IMG/VR virus record: IMGVR_UViG_3300008050_000172 | Span: 1-32,126 of that record | Source of the DNA: a virus | Strand: one strand, 5' to 3' | DNA length: 32,126 bases | In this document: piece by piece, positions 10,793 through 19,761 of the stretch | Position numbering within the stretch: the stretch's first letter is position 1 | How the letters are laid out: each line of letters starts with the position of its first letter | Program-made: the position numbers and the translations under genes | The notes under the pieces: model-generated | The model's input: the letters and a program-made list of their open reading frames with translations, nothing else | The model's database searches: none | What the model was told of the DNA's origin: nothing

Positions 10793-12645
10793 GCGCCCCA
10801 GGCTTGCCCCAGCCCGCTGTTACTAAACTTTGGCGACCTTTGGCTGGTGTTGCTCAAGGCTCCATCGCTCGTTTGATGGAGGAGGCGCGGCAGGCGATCT
10901 GGCAGGATTTTGCCTACACCCAGGAGGGCTTTTATGGGTTTTCGTTGCGAGGACCAACAGGGGTGGGCTCGACCCTATCCCCGAACCCGCTGGACCTTGC
11001 GACGCAATTCCTCTTTCCGGTGGGACCAATGTCCATCAGGCAGACGACTGAGTATCGGCAAACGATCACGCCGACGCTGGGGGGAATTGTCACCGAGGAG
11101 CGTGGAGTTGCGTGGAAAGAGATCGTGATCGAGGGCAATTTCGGATTGTCGCCAAAGATGGGGTTCGACAGCACGCCTGCCCTCGCATGTAATCCCACAG
11201 TAGGACCGCCAGCCATGCCGCCCTGGATGGCACCAATGTCAGGACCGAGGTGGACGCTTCGGATGATCAGGCACTTCTTTGACCGTTACGCGGTTATGAA
11301 GGCGAGGCCAGACGAGAACTACGCGACCCAGCTTGTCTGGCACAACTACAAGGACAACGAGCATCTGATTGTCGTCCCGATCAAGTTTGAGCTTAATCGG
11401 ACAGTGAACGACCGCATGATGTACCCCTTCACGATCACCATGAAGGCGATTGCGCCGACGACGCCGACGCCCCTGTTGCCTGTGCCGCCATCGGTTCAAG
11501 ATGTGCTCAACGGCATCCAGAACGGCGTCAGGGTTGCGCGGGCGGCGGTCAACGTCCTGACGAGCAGCGTGAACACCCTGACCGCTGCAATCGGGAGGAT
11601 TCGATCTGTTGTCGCCACGATTGATTCAGTGGTGGACGAGGCTGCAACAGCAATCGACGCTGCGACCACGCTCCTAGAGACGGGCCAGCGCCTTCCAGAT
11701 CTAGCTAACGCTTTCATGTCGTCCGCGACTGGCGTAGTCGAGAGTGCATTGGTGCTGGTGGACACTGCCGAAAACTTCCCGGCAGAATGGCGACAATCGC
11801 TTCGGCGCGTTGCGGATAGCTACGATGCGCTGGGGGCGCAGGCGACGTTTCAGGTGACGACGACAATTCAAGAGGGGATCACGAGTGCGAGGGCAAACGC
11901 CAGAGATACAGGGCTTATCGAGGGAAGCCCGACGACGGTGGGGAGCCCCGCCGCGATACAGGCGGCAGGAGCCGGGGCAACCCCCAGGCGATTCAACCAG
12001 TGGAGCGGCTGGCGACCCTACACCATTCAGGGAAGCGACAATCTACGGCTGATCGCCCTTCGGGAACTAGGATCGGCTGATGCCTGGTATCAGATCGCGG
12101 TCTACAACTCGTTAGGAGCCCCCTACATCAGCTACAGCGGCTTGCCGGGTACGGCGGGACCGGGCGACACAATTCTGATTCCAGCAGCTAACGCCGCGAA
12201 GAAGACGACGGCTGCGACGGCGCAGGACGGCACTAAGCCTGTTGATCTCTTTGGCACCAACCTGAAGTTGTATGAGACTGATGGGACACGCCCAGGACGC
12301 CCACAGGTAGACATTCGACTCGATCCGAAGACTGGCAAGGACGTTGCGATCATCGAGGGTATTCAGAACCTTGTGCAGGCGTGCCAGATGCGTTTGTGGA
12401 CGGAGCGGGGAACGTACCCTCTGGATCGCAACTTTGGTTGTCCGTTTGTGGTGGGCTATCCAAACGATGCGACAACGGTCCTCGCGCTCCGAGAGGCTGT
12501 GCGGGCTGGACTTTCTAACGACTCAAGGATTAGCCGCATGACGGGTATGACTGTGACCCAGGACGACGATACGCTTGAGCTTGAGGCAACGGTGGTCCCG
12601 GTGGGCACTGCTGAGAGCGTGACAGTTGGCCTGACGGTGGTGTAG
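10789..12645 (+). CDS. Baseplate protein with LysM-like and gp25-like (GPW) domains fused
   Basis: Three parts are visible in 618 residues. The N-terminal 235 residues are a baseplate-type domain (RQTTEYRQTITPTLGG, then VVPIKFELNRTVNDRMMYPF). Residues about 235-375 are long helices rich in Ala, Val and Thr. Residues about 409-463 form a LysM-like or tail-lectin-like module (YTIQGSDNLRLIALRELGSA, ending GPGDTILIP). The C-terminal ~110 residues match gp25/GPW wedge proteins (IRLDPKTGKDVAIIEGIQNL, then RLWTERGTYPLDRNFGCPF). In many phages these are separate genes, so this looks like a fusion that ties tube-end and wedge functions together. It lies between the spike and the J-like gene, as expected for the wedge. 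Confidence 0.75.
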   Translation: MSAPGLPQPAVTKLWRPLAGVAQGSIARLMEEARQAIWQDFAYTQEGFYGFSLRGPTGVGSTLSPNPLDLATQFLFPVGPMSIRQTTEYRQTITPTLGGIVTEERGVAWKEIVIEGNFGLSPKMGFDSTPALACNPTVGPPAMPPWMAPMSGPRWTLRMIRHFFDRYAVMKARPDENYATQLVWHNYKDNEHLIVVPIKFELNRTVNDRMMYPFTITMKAIAPTTPTPLLPVPPSVQDVLNGIQNGVRVARAAVNVLTSSVNTLTAAIGRIRSVVATIDSVVDEAATAIDAATTLLETGQRLPDLANAFMSSATGVVESALVLVDTAENFPAEWRQSLRRVADSYDALGAQATFQVTTTIQEGITSARANARDTGLIEGSPTTVGSPAAIQAAGAGATPRRFNQWSGWRPYTIQGSDNLRLIALRELGSADAWYQIAVYNSLGAPYISYSGLPGTAGPGDTILIPAANAAKKTTAATAQDGTKPVDLFGTNLKLYETDGTRPGRPQVDIRLDPKTGKDVAIIEGIQNLVQACQMRLWTERGTYPLDRNFGCPFVVGYPNDATTVLALREAVRAGLSNDSRISRMTGMTVTQDDDTLELEATVVPVGTAESVTVGLTVV

Positions 12646-12656
12646 GAAAGACGACA

Positions 12657-14171
12657 ATGGCACAGTTTGAACCCAGGACATTTCCCGACTTCTTTCAGCG
12701 AATGCTGAACCGTGTGGTTGCGCGAACGCCGCTTACCGATCTAGAGGTGGGCGGCGTGTTGACGACAATCGTGGGCGCGGTTGCTCGCGAGCTTGACGAT
12801 ATTTCGTATCAGATTGTCGCCTTGCAAGACTTGTGGGACGTAGACACTGCGACTGGCGAAGATCTTGACGCTCGGGCGGCTGACTGCAATCCCGACGAGA
12901 TCAAGCGAAAGGGCGCGGTTAGGGCGACCGGAACCGTCACGTTCAGCCGAGCGGACACCTCGTCCTCTGTGACGGTCCCGACTGGGACGCTGGTGGCGGT
13001 TGTTGGTGGCGAGCCCCTCTACAGGACGATTGTCGATGTGACTCTCGGGATCGGCGTGGCGACGAGCGCGGCTGTGGGCGTTGTCGCTGTGGTGGCTGGC
13101 ACTTCAGGCAACATCAGCGCAGGCACCGTGGGGCCTTTGACGGGAATCGCCGAAATTGTCGTCAACGTCGCCGGGATCGATACGGTGATCAACGACACTT
13201 CCTGCACAGGTGGGCAGGATCAAGAGACTGATCAGGAACTTCGCGAGCGCATCAAGTCCTACCTGCGCTCTCTGTCACGAGCTACGCCGGATGCGTTGAA
13301 GTTCGCCGTCCTGGGCGCGGCTGTTACGGGCTACGGACGGATTGTCGTCGCCGAAGTGGAGGAATTGCCGACGCCGAACTACGGGCAAGTCATTGTGTGG
13401 GTGGACGACGGCAACGGCACGACGGCGGTGGTTGACGACAATATCGGTAGTCGAGAGACTGTGATTGCGGTTGCGATAGGCGGCGAGGTTCGCCTGATGC
13501 TCGACCACATCGCGCTCGACTCGGCCATTTTGCCGATTGTCGTCTGGAAAGATCACCACGACTACGCCGGGGGCGGTGTCGATGCGGAGCACACGCTGAC
13601 TGAGGGCGTGGCTGGCGACCCGATAACGAGCTACGACTACAGCCTCAACTACGCGACGGGCAAGATCACCCTCAATCCAGGCGGGCCTAACAGCATCCCC
13701 GACGCGGCGACGAGTGCGGACGGTGTGGCTGGGCTCCAGAGCGGCGATGCGCTCTACGCTGAGTATGGCTGGTATCTGGGCCTGATCGAGGAGGCTCAGA
13801 GGATCATTGACGGCGACCCTAGCGACCGGGAGAACTACCCTGGTTACAGGGCGGCTGGCGTCTACGTCCGCGCACAAGCGCCTGTGGTCTTTTGGCAGAA
13901 CGTCGAAGCCGTGCTGGTCATGGACCCTGGCTATGACTCCACGACGGTCCTGGCAGCGGCTACAGGGGCGGTCGAGCAGTACATCAATTCGCTCTCAATC
14001 AACGGCGATGTGATCTTTTCCGAACTCATGCACGCTGTTCAGTCAATCGACGGCGTTTTCGACGTAACATTCGTCGTCCCCGACCAATTCTCGCCTGATC
14101 CGAACGTGCTGATTGGCGACGGCGAGTTGGCGCGAACATCAACCGCGTACATCACTCTGAGCGGAGCCTAG
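12657..14171 (+). CDS. Baseplate J-like wedge protein (gp6-like)
   Basis: This 504-residue protein has the baseplate-J pattern: an N-terminal helical region (FQRMLNRVVARTPLTDLEVG and ELDDISYQIVALQDLWDVDT), a strand domain with PTGTLVAV and a Gly-rich AGTSGNISAGTVGPL segment, then a QETDQELRERIKSYLRSLSR helix with a following ATPDALKFAVLGA stretch. J-like proteins dimerise to link wedges into the baseplate ring and trigger sheath contraction. The ATG lies in CGACAATGG with an AGGAAAG ribosome-binding site. Seven further CGACAAT motifs lie within the first 0.9 kb. Confidence in the family is high. Confidence 0.85.
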   Translation: MAQFEPRTFPDFFQRMLNRVVARTPLTDLEVGGVLTTIVGAVARELDDISYQIVALQDLWDVDTATGEDLDARAADCNPDEIKRKGAVRATGTVTFSRADTSSSVTVPTGTLVAVVGGEPLYRTIVDVTLGIGVATSAAVGVVAVVAGTSGNISAGTVGPLTGIAEIVVNVAGIDTVINDTSCTGGQDQETDQELRERIKSYLRSLSRATPDALKFAVLGAAVTGYGRIVVAEVEELPTPNYGQVIVWVDDGNGTTAVVDDNIGSRETVIAVAIGGEVRLMLDHIALDSAILPIVVWKDHHDYAGGGVDAEHTLTEGVAGDPITSYDYSLNYATGKITLNPGGPNSIPDAATSADGVAGLQSGDALYAEYGWYLGLIEEAQRIIDGDPSDRENYPGYRAAGVYVRAQAPVVFWQNVEAVLVMDPGYDSTTVLAAATGAVEQYINSLSINGDVIFSELMHAVQSIDGVFDVTFVVPDQFSPDPNVLIGDGELARTSTAYITLSGA

Positions 14172-14174
14172 ACT

Positions 14175-14537
14175 ATGAACAACCGCAAACATCCTGTCGA
14201 GTTTGAGGTCACTCTGAACAACGTAGGGACGAGCCCAGTCTCAAGCGCCTTCACTGTGCCCTTCGCTCCTCCTAACTTCGGGTGGATGTACCGGATGCGC
14301 GTTGAGGTGGATTCCGGCCCCGCAACTAAGGCGACAATCGAGTTGAAGGAGACGAGCGTGTCACCCGATTACGTCGTCAGCAAGTGGCCCGACTACGCGC
14401 TGCCTTTCGATGCTGCCGACGTTCCGGTGTCCTGGGGATCGGACACAGGGAGCACCGCTCTGGAGATTTCAGTCACAACAGACGACGCGGGAGCCACTAC
14501 TGTCCTGAATGTTTTCATGATCGCAGGGCAGATGTAG
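14175..14537 (+). CDS. Small beta-rich structural protein of unknown function
   Basis: This 120-residue protein starts 3 bases after the J-like gene. It appears all-beta (VEFEVTLNNVGTSPVSSAFT, then YRMRVEVDSGPATKATIELK, then STALEISVTTDDAGATTVLN), suggesting a compact jelly-roll or Ig-like domain of the outer baseplate or a fibre attachment piece. No motif identifies a family. It is followed after 2 bases by the large adhesin, so the two may work together. Confidence 0.65.
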   Translation: MNNRKHPVEFEVTLNNVGTSPVSSAFTVPFAPPNFGWMYRMRVEVDSGPATKATIELKETSVSPDYVVSKWPDYALPFDAADVPVSWGSDTGSTALEISVTTDDAGATTVLNVFMIAGQM

Positions 14538-14539
14538 AC

Positions 14540-16612
14540 ATGGCACGCGACACACCCGGCACATACTCAAAGTACCGTCTTCCGACAATGACGGGCCTAC
14601 CTGACCCCCCGCACGGGGACGAGTGCGATTGTCACTGTGTGACGGTCGAGAATCAGTATTCTCTGATGTTCAAGGGCTCGGCTACCTTCGTAGATCTTGA
14701 TCCAGCGTGGGGCGAGTTCGCGTTTGCCAACACGGACTTATGGTCAGTCAGCTTTTGGTACTACCACGACGACGAGCACTTCCATCCAGCCCAGGACGCG
14801 ATGGTCATATCGCGGACGGGCTACGATCCAGCCGATCCAAACACGACGGGTTGGTACATCTACGTTTCCAGTACGGGGGCCGTTTTCGCTGTGTTCCAAT
14901 CAGAGGACTACGGCGACGGCTCGGACGTTAATGGCCGGATCATCTGCCAGACGCTAGGCGGGGTGAACACTTCTCAGTGGCGTCACGTTGTTGTCGTCTA
15001 TGACGGGCTGATGGCGTTTGACTCGTTCAAGATCTACATCGACGGTAACCTAGCGTCCACTTCGTGCTCGGGGGTGGGGACGCTTCCTGCGACGACAATC
15101 CCCACCCAAAACGTGACGTTCACCATCGGCAAGGGTGTGGACTCTGGCGGCAACGACACAATGTTTGCGTTCAACCTGCTGGACGAGCCGCTGGTGTTCG
15201 CCAATGAGCTAGAGCAGGAAGACGTTGATTTCTTGTATGGGAGTTCGGTGGGAGATCCGGCGTTTCCGAGCGGGGGCTGTGTTCCAGGGCTGCTGGAGGC
15301 GAAGTCGTCGCCAACCTGCCCCGAAGGGCTCCTGCTGTGGTATCGGAACGGCGACGACCCTCTTGATGTTTTGAGCGTTGGCACGACGAACCTACAGGAC
15401 TGGGGACCGAACTCTCGGAACGGGACGCCTACAGGCTGGGCGACAAACGACTATTTCTACATCGGCTGTCCAGATCCGTGCAATTGCACTGGGATGGCGA
15501 GTAACCCCGTAGGAGGCCCGACAGGCTTGCCCGGTGGTTCGTGGGAGTGGGACTCAGCCACGGTTTCGATCTGCACTGTCGGCTGCAATACCGGGGTGAC
15601 GACGACAGACTCTAGCGGCTGGTCCTCAATGTCCCAGCCATCTGGCACGGCGTCAGCCGACGTTCAGTTCCTTCAGGTGCGGGATGCGGGGCGACCTACG
15701 CCTGTGGAGTGGCCCGGTACGGCGTCGCCCCCCGAAGCGATGCAGGAGCCTCCACTGGGGATCTACGGGTTCGCGAACACGAACTTCCTCGTCTGGCTGA
15801 AGAACGCGCAGGAGGTCATGGCGTTCCAGAACAAAACTTCGGGCGACAATTACTTCCTAGATCCCTCAGATGGAACGTGGACGGCGAAGACGAAGCACGC
15901 TCTTACGTCTACTGAATCGGTGGTGGCGGCTGCTTACTATGTGGGCGACGGCTCCATCGACTATGTGGCTGTGAAGACGCTCGGCAGCGGGGTCACAGAG
16001 CAGGCAGGCTGGGAACTTTACAACGCAGGTGCCGACACATGGACAGCCCACAACAACTACCCCGGCGCAGCGGACGGTGGAACGTGCGTGGCGGCGACCA
16101 GATCGACAGAGACAGTCGGGGCGAACGGCTTTATTCATGTGGGCTGTGGCGGCACCGACGACTATTACTCCTGGGATATCGCCGCTGGCACATGGTCGGT
16201 GGCACAGGCTACGCCGTCTGGGTCGCATGTGTTTATGCCGGGATCGTCAATGGCGGTTGACCCCTGGACTGGCGACTTGTGGGTGATCTTTTGGGAAGCC
16301 GATGCCCACCTACGCTGGGAGTTGTGGACGCTGGACCTAACGACCAAAGTCTGGACTCAGAAGGCGCTCCCGCCTGATGTGTTCGACGCTGAAGGCCAGC
16401 CCATGCACATCTGGAAGCCGAAGGACGCTACGTCAGGCAACGGCAAGTTCCTGCTCGCAGTGGCGTCAGAGGCGACAAGCAACTGGAACCTTTACGAGCC
16501 AGTCGGCGACGCATGGTTCACCTATCGCGTGGGGGTCGAGACAGGCAAAACTTCGTCACCCCGCTGGTACAAGACGGGGCATGTTGCAACGCTCATGTCA
16601 GATTCGGATTAG
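14540..16612 (+). CDS. Large adhesin / fibre protein with LamG-like and beta-propeller-like regions
   Basis: I start this at ATG 14540, two bases after the previous stop; an upstream extension of the frame overlaps the previous gene. The 690-residue product begins with a short Cys/His-rich piece (ECDCHCVTVENQYSLMFKGS) and then a laminin-G/concanavalin-like domain at about residues 45-225, with signature-like WSVSFWYYHDDEHF, SQWRHVVVVYDGLM and KIYIDGNLAST. The C-terminal ~350 residues contain spaced Trp-rich repeats (SWDIAAGTWSVAQATPSG, ELWTLDLTTKVWTQKALPP, WNLYEPVGDAWFTYRVG) resembling Kelch-type propeller blades. LamG domains often bind glycans, so host-surface recognition is a reasonable inference. 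Cysteine pairs around residues 250-330 may form disulfides. Binding specificity cannot be read from sequence. Confidence 0.6.
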   Translation: MARDTPGTYSKYRLPTMTGLPDPPHGDECDCHCVTVENQYSLMFKGSATFVDLDPAWGEFAFANTDLWSVSFWYYHDDEHFHPAQDAMVISRTGYDPADPNTTGWYIYVSSTGAVFAVFQSEDYGDGSDVNGRIICQTLGGVNTSQWRHVVVVYDGLMAFDSFKIYIDGNLASTSCSGVGTLPATTIPTQNVTFTIGKGVDSGGNDTMFAFNLLDEPLVFANELEQEDVDFLYGSSVGDPAFPSGGCVPGLLEAKSSPTCPEGLLLWYRNGDDPLDVLSVGTTNLQDWGPNSRNGTPTGWATNDYFYIGCPDPCNCTGMASNPVGGPTGLPGGSWEWDSATVSICTVGCNTGVTTTDSSGWSSMSQPSGTASADVQFLQVRDAGRPTPVEWPGTASPPEAMQEPPLGIYGFANTNFLVWLKNAQEVMAFQNKTSGDNYFLDPSDGTWTAKTKHALTSTESVVAAAYYVGDGSIDYVAVKTLGSGVTEQAGWELYNAGADTWTAHNNYPGAADGGTCVAATRSTETVGANGFIHVGCGGTDDYYSWDIAAGTWSVAQATPSGSHVFMPGSSMAVDPWTGDLWVIFWEADAHLRWELWTLDLTTKVWTQKALPPDVFDAEGQPMHIWKPKDATSGNGKFLLAVASEATSNWNLYEPVGDAWFTYRVGVETGKTSSPRWYKTGHVATLMSDSD

Positions 16613-16621
16613 GAGACTGGA

Positions 16622-17767
16622 ATGAAGCACGCGACACAACGCTGGGACTCAATAGTCGGCTGGCTTGAGCTTACAGCGGCAGGCCAGGGCGTCACGCCGC
16701 CAGCGGTCCCGACTTGCGCGGTTCAGCGCATCACGGATGGCATGTGGCTGAACAGTGGCAACACCACCTTTGATCAGGCATCCCCAGTCTATCGAAACAT
16801 GGTTGTGCATCCCCACACGACAGGGGTTTACACCTACGCGCTCGGAGCCGCCTCGATGGTTGATCCGGCGTCCGACGCTAACGCCGAGGGCGGCTATTTC
16901 TTCATAATGAAGGAGGCGTCGCTCTACGTCCTTGAGCACACCCTCGTCCATGCCACTAACAGCGCGTGGGACGAGCTTCGCGCCGATCACACCGCCGTTG
17001 GCAGCTTCGGCGAGTACGTCAACATCGACGTTACTCCGGTGGGCGTGGCGGCGGCGGTGTGGGATCGCGATCTTTCCGCTTATCCCACAGGCGACCAGAA
17101 GTTCGCCGGGGCGAGGCTCTGGACACAGGGCACGCTGGTCGGGTTGGAAGAAGGCGCAGACGACAGTCCCCGGCACGAGGCGAGCGATCCGTCTACGTCG
17201 TCACCGGACCCGACCGCTGGGAGGTTTTACGCGAGCACGGTCCCGACTCCTTCAGCCTCGACGGCGATTGCCTACAACGGACGCTGCGCGGTTATGCACC
17301 TGGGCTCGCCGGGTGCTGTTCGGAGCTACCCAGTCATTATCAACTCTCTGGGGACTGATGGAACTGGCGACTACTTCCAATTGGAACTTGAGAACGGCGA
17401 CCCCTTCGCTTTCTCGATTGTCGCCGCTCAAGACGAACTCGTTGTGCTCAATCGCTTGAGCGATCAGGGCGCGGTCACGCCTGCTGATGTGTGGGGCGAG
17501 GCGATGGCGTCCTACGCGGTGGATGGGACGTTCGGCAACGCTTTCCGAAGGATGCTTTCGATCCGACAGGAGAACATGCGGGTGGTCTACACCGCGTGGA
17601 ACGCGGCGAACGTGCCGACGAACGGCACGATCTACATCTACCCCAGCAAGTCTGCGATGGATGCCGACACGGGCGGCACGGGCGTGGGCTCGTTCGGTAG
17701 TTACACATTCTCGGCGAACTTCACTGACCTGAAGCCTGCCGAGTACACGAGCGGCAAGCTGACTTGA
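16622..17767 (+). CDS. Tail/baseplate peripheral protein, function unknown
   Basis: This 381-residue protein is preceded by TTAGGAGACTGGA, a good ribosome-binding site. It is strand-rich with no catalytic motif. Segments that stand out are VAAAVWDRDLSAYPTGDQKF and, near the C-terminus, VWGEAMASYAVDGTFGNAFR, which resemble each other in the VW-x(2-8)-Y-x-G pattern that I have seen in phage fibre-associated proteins. It sits between the adhesin and the I-like gene, so a role in the outer baseplate or fibre base is likely. Confidence 0.6.
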   Translation: MKHATQRWDSIVGWLELTAAGQGVTPPAVPTCAVQRITDGMWLNSGNTTFDQASPVYRNMVVHPHTTGVYTYALGAASMVDPASDANAEGGYFFIMKEASLYVLEHTLVHATNSAWDELRADHTAVGSFGEYVNIDVTPVGVAAAVWDRDLSAYPTGDQKFAGARLWTQGTLVGLEEGADDSPRHEASDPSTSSPDPTAGRFYASTVPTPSASTAIAYNGRCAVMHLGSPGAVRSYPVIINSLGTDGTGDYFQLELENGDPFAFSIVAAQDELVVLNRLSDQGAVTPADVWGEAMASYAVDGTFGNAFRRMLSIRQENMRVVYTAWNAANVPTNGTIYIYPSKSAMDADTGGTGVGSFGSYTFSANFTDLKPAEYTSGKLT

Positions 17768-17768
17768 T

Positions 17769-18308
17769 ATGGGCGTAGGCGCTACCGGATCGATCACCAC
17801 GACAGGTGGGCTGGAGGGGGCTCTGGGGCTCTCGACGGACGGTATTCTCTACGGTGCTACGGGGCTGGCAATTGTCGCCATCGACGTAGACAACGTGGGC
17901 GACGAGGGCGGCTGGCCTGTGGTTGGATCTGGCGTCTTCCCGACGCACATCGGCATGTACGTCTGGATTGTCGTTCCTGATGTGGAGGCTCCTGGCTATA
18001 CGTTGCGCCGATGCTTTAGCGGGGTCCACACTCAAGAGTGGGTGTGCTGGAGCACGACGGCATCCACATTGTCGTTTGTGGTGCCGCCCCTTCCGATCTC
18101 GCCCGCACACCCAGGCACCCCGCTCCCGTTCAACCCGTTCGATATCTACATTGAAACGACTGACGGTCTATTGTCGTCAACTGGCGCGGCCATGCTTCCG
18201 GTGGTTCACCGCACCTACACGACCAACCTTTACGGCGTTCGGACTACCTGCCCACCGCCTCGTGACGTTGGCCCCTATGGCATAGAGGGCGAGGACTACG
18301 GTGGGTAA
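17769..18308 (+). CDS. Structural protein of unknown function upstream of the I-like gene
   Basis: A 179-residue protein starting one base after the preceding stop. It is Gly, Pro and Val-rich and apparently beta-structured (ATGLAIVAIDVDNVGDEGGW; MYVWIVVPDVEAPGYTLRR). The C-terminus has a Cys-Pro-Pro-Pro segment (GVRTTCPPPRDVGPYG). The stop overlaps the next start by 8 bases. Four minus-oriented CGACAAT words lie inside it in three different reading contexts, coding IVA, IVV and LS. No family recognised. Confidence 0.65.
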   Translation: MGVGATGSITTTGGLEGALGLSTDGILYGATGLAIVAIDVDNVGDEGGWPVVGSGVFPTHIGMYVWIVVPDVEAPGYTLRRCFSGVHTQEWVCWSTTASTLSFVVPPLPISPAHPGTPLPFNPFDIYIETTDGLLSSTGAAMLPVVHRTYTTNLYGVRTTCPPPRDVGPYGIEGEDYGG

Positions 18309-19740
18309 CGAGGTCGGGCTCTACCGGGGCATCGTTTCGGCGATTGCGGACACGATGCTTGAGACAGCAGGGTTTCTGCTCGTGCGGGCGGTGGGGAGCC
18401 CCCAGGCAGGCGATCTGGAGCTAGAGGTGGACGGGCTTCATCGTTGGCCCCTGGCTGGAAAGTTCATTGTCGCTGGTGTCACCTACACCTACACGACTGC
18501 CACGGTGTCGCCGACGCTCAATCGACTAGAGGGGCTGACCCGCGAATACCAGGGGTCCACGGTCAGCGGCCTAGCCCAGGATCTACGCGAAGGCGACGTT
18601 GTGACCTACTGGGGTCGCGACCTGACCGATGTGGATCTCATTCGACAGTCATTCTTTCTGGAGACTGCGGAGGGATCTGATCTTGACTTGCTCGGAAGGA
18701 ACTACGGTGTAGCGCGTCTGAGAGGCATGACGGATACCGTCTATCGGAACCTCTTGAAGGTCATGCTCTACCTTGACGCGACGACAATGTGGGCGGTCGA
18801 GAAGGTGCTCGATGTGCTGGTTGGCGCTGGCAACTACGATCTGTGGGACACGCCAACCGACCCAGACGATCACCACATCGTGTTCGTGGACCTCTACCCG
18901 AATCCTTCCGACGTTTACAAGGGCAAGACGTTTCTGTGTGGGGCTGAACCGAAGGCTACGACGGGCACATATACGGCTGACGCGGACTTTCCCCCAGTCG
19001 CGGTTTACGGGGTCTATCAACGTCTGACTGACGACCCTTGCGCGGATCGACGTAGCGCGACGAACTACGCTCGTAGGGACTTCAACGGGTTCACGGACCC
19101 CGCAAGCCCCCAGTGGCTCCAGACGACAATGGTCACGTTCGACCCTTCGGACACAGGGAGGTCAGTGATCTTCTCGACTGGCGAGATCTGGCGTGTGGTT
19201 GCCGTACTCGGTCCCTACAGCGCAGAACTGGGCGTTCCGAGCGTGGCTGCGAACGTCTCGGTAGGGACGCCCGACGCCTTGACGGCGAAGTCGCCGATCT
19301 TCCGACCCTGGATGGAGGGGCACGGGATTCAGGTGACGACGAGTCTCCACGCGGGCAACTACCAGACGGCGACAATCGACACGGTGGTCAACGAGAGCAC
19401 TGCTCAATTGTCGTCAATGAGCGGGGGCGGCTGGGTGGCGTCCGAGACAGATCTCGTCTTTTCGGTGATCCCCGATTTCGGCACTATCCCGACGATCAAC
19501 TTCTCCCTATTTCGGGCGACAATCGCGGGAAGCACAATCACGACGGAAACGCCGATCCCCGGCGGCGATGTGTGGCTGGATTACGCGACAATTCCGTCTG
19601 CACAGGTGGTATATGACCACACCGTTGACGGGAACGACCAATACCCCTTCTATCTCTTTGACGACACATGGTTCGTTGACGAGATTCTTGACCTTATCCT
19701 CGCAGCGGGGGTTCACCCCGAAGTGAACCGATTGTACTGA
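18301..19740 (+). CDS. Baseplate I-like (tail protein I / gp7-like) protein
   Basis: The gene starts at GTG 18301, overlapping the previous gene. The 479-residue protein has a segment DLDLLGRNYGVARLRGMTDT followed by YRNLLKVMLYL and WAVEKVLDVLVGAGNYDLWD (about residues 127-185), the pattern of proteins placed next to J-like wedges (P2 gpI / YmfQ group): a Leu-Gly-x-x-x-Gly-hydrophobic turn and then a helix with Y-R-x-L-L. The rest is a long beta-rich extension. In the wedge complex this protein pairs with the J-like dimer and often carries the fibres; the next gene is indeed a fibre. Confidence 0.65.
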   Translation: MGNEVGLYRGIVSAIADTMLETAGFLLVRAVGSPQAGDLELEVDGLHRWPLAGKFIVAGVTYTYTTATVSPTLNRLEGLTREYQGSTVSGLAQDLREGDVVTYWGRDLTDVDLIRQSFFLETAEGSDLDLLGRNYGVARLRGMTDTVYRNLLKVMLYLDATTMWAVEKVLDVLVGAGNYDLWDTPTDPDDHHIVFVDLYPNPSDVYKGKTFLCGAEPKATTGTYTADADFPPVAVYGVYQRLTDDPCADRRSATNYARRDFNGFTDPASPQWLQTTMVTFDPSDTGRSVIFSTGEIWRVVAVLGPYSAELGVPSVAANVSVGTPDALTAKSPIFRPWMEGHGIQVTTSLHAGNYQTATIDTVVNESTAQLSSMSGGGWVASETDLVFSVIPDFGTIPTINFSLFRATIAGSTITTETPIPGGDVWLDYATIPSAQVVYDHTVDGNDQYPFYLFDDTWFVDEILDLILAAGVHPEVNRLY

Positions 19741-19745
19741 TGCAC

Positions 19746-19761
19746 GGAGGCGACAATCATG
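19746..19761 (+). promoter_or_regulatory. Ribosome-binding site plus CGACAAT motif plus ATG of the tail fibre gene
   Basis: GGAGG at 19746-19750 is followed immediately by CGACAAT (19751-19757), one C, then the ATG at 19759. The dispersed motif therefore fills the ribosome-binding-site-to-start spacer. The same sequence, GGAGG-CGACAAT-C, recurs at 29400-29412 before a GTG. Confidence 0.7.

Noticed and set aside
14384-14539. N-terminal extension of the adhesin frame upstream of ATG 14540
   Set aside because: It overlaps the previous gene almost fully; ATG 14540 is directly after that gene's stop and gives a normal start.
17417-18472. A run of six consecutive - oriented words
   Set aside because: A run of this length is not surprising among about 91 words in near-random orientation.
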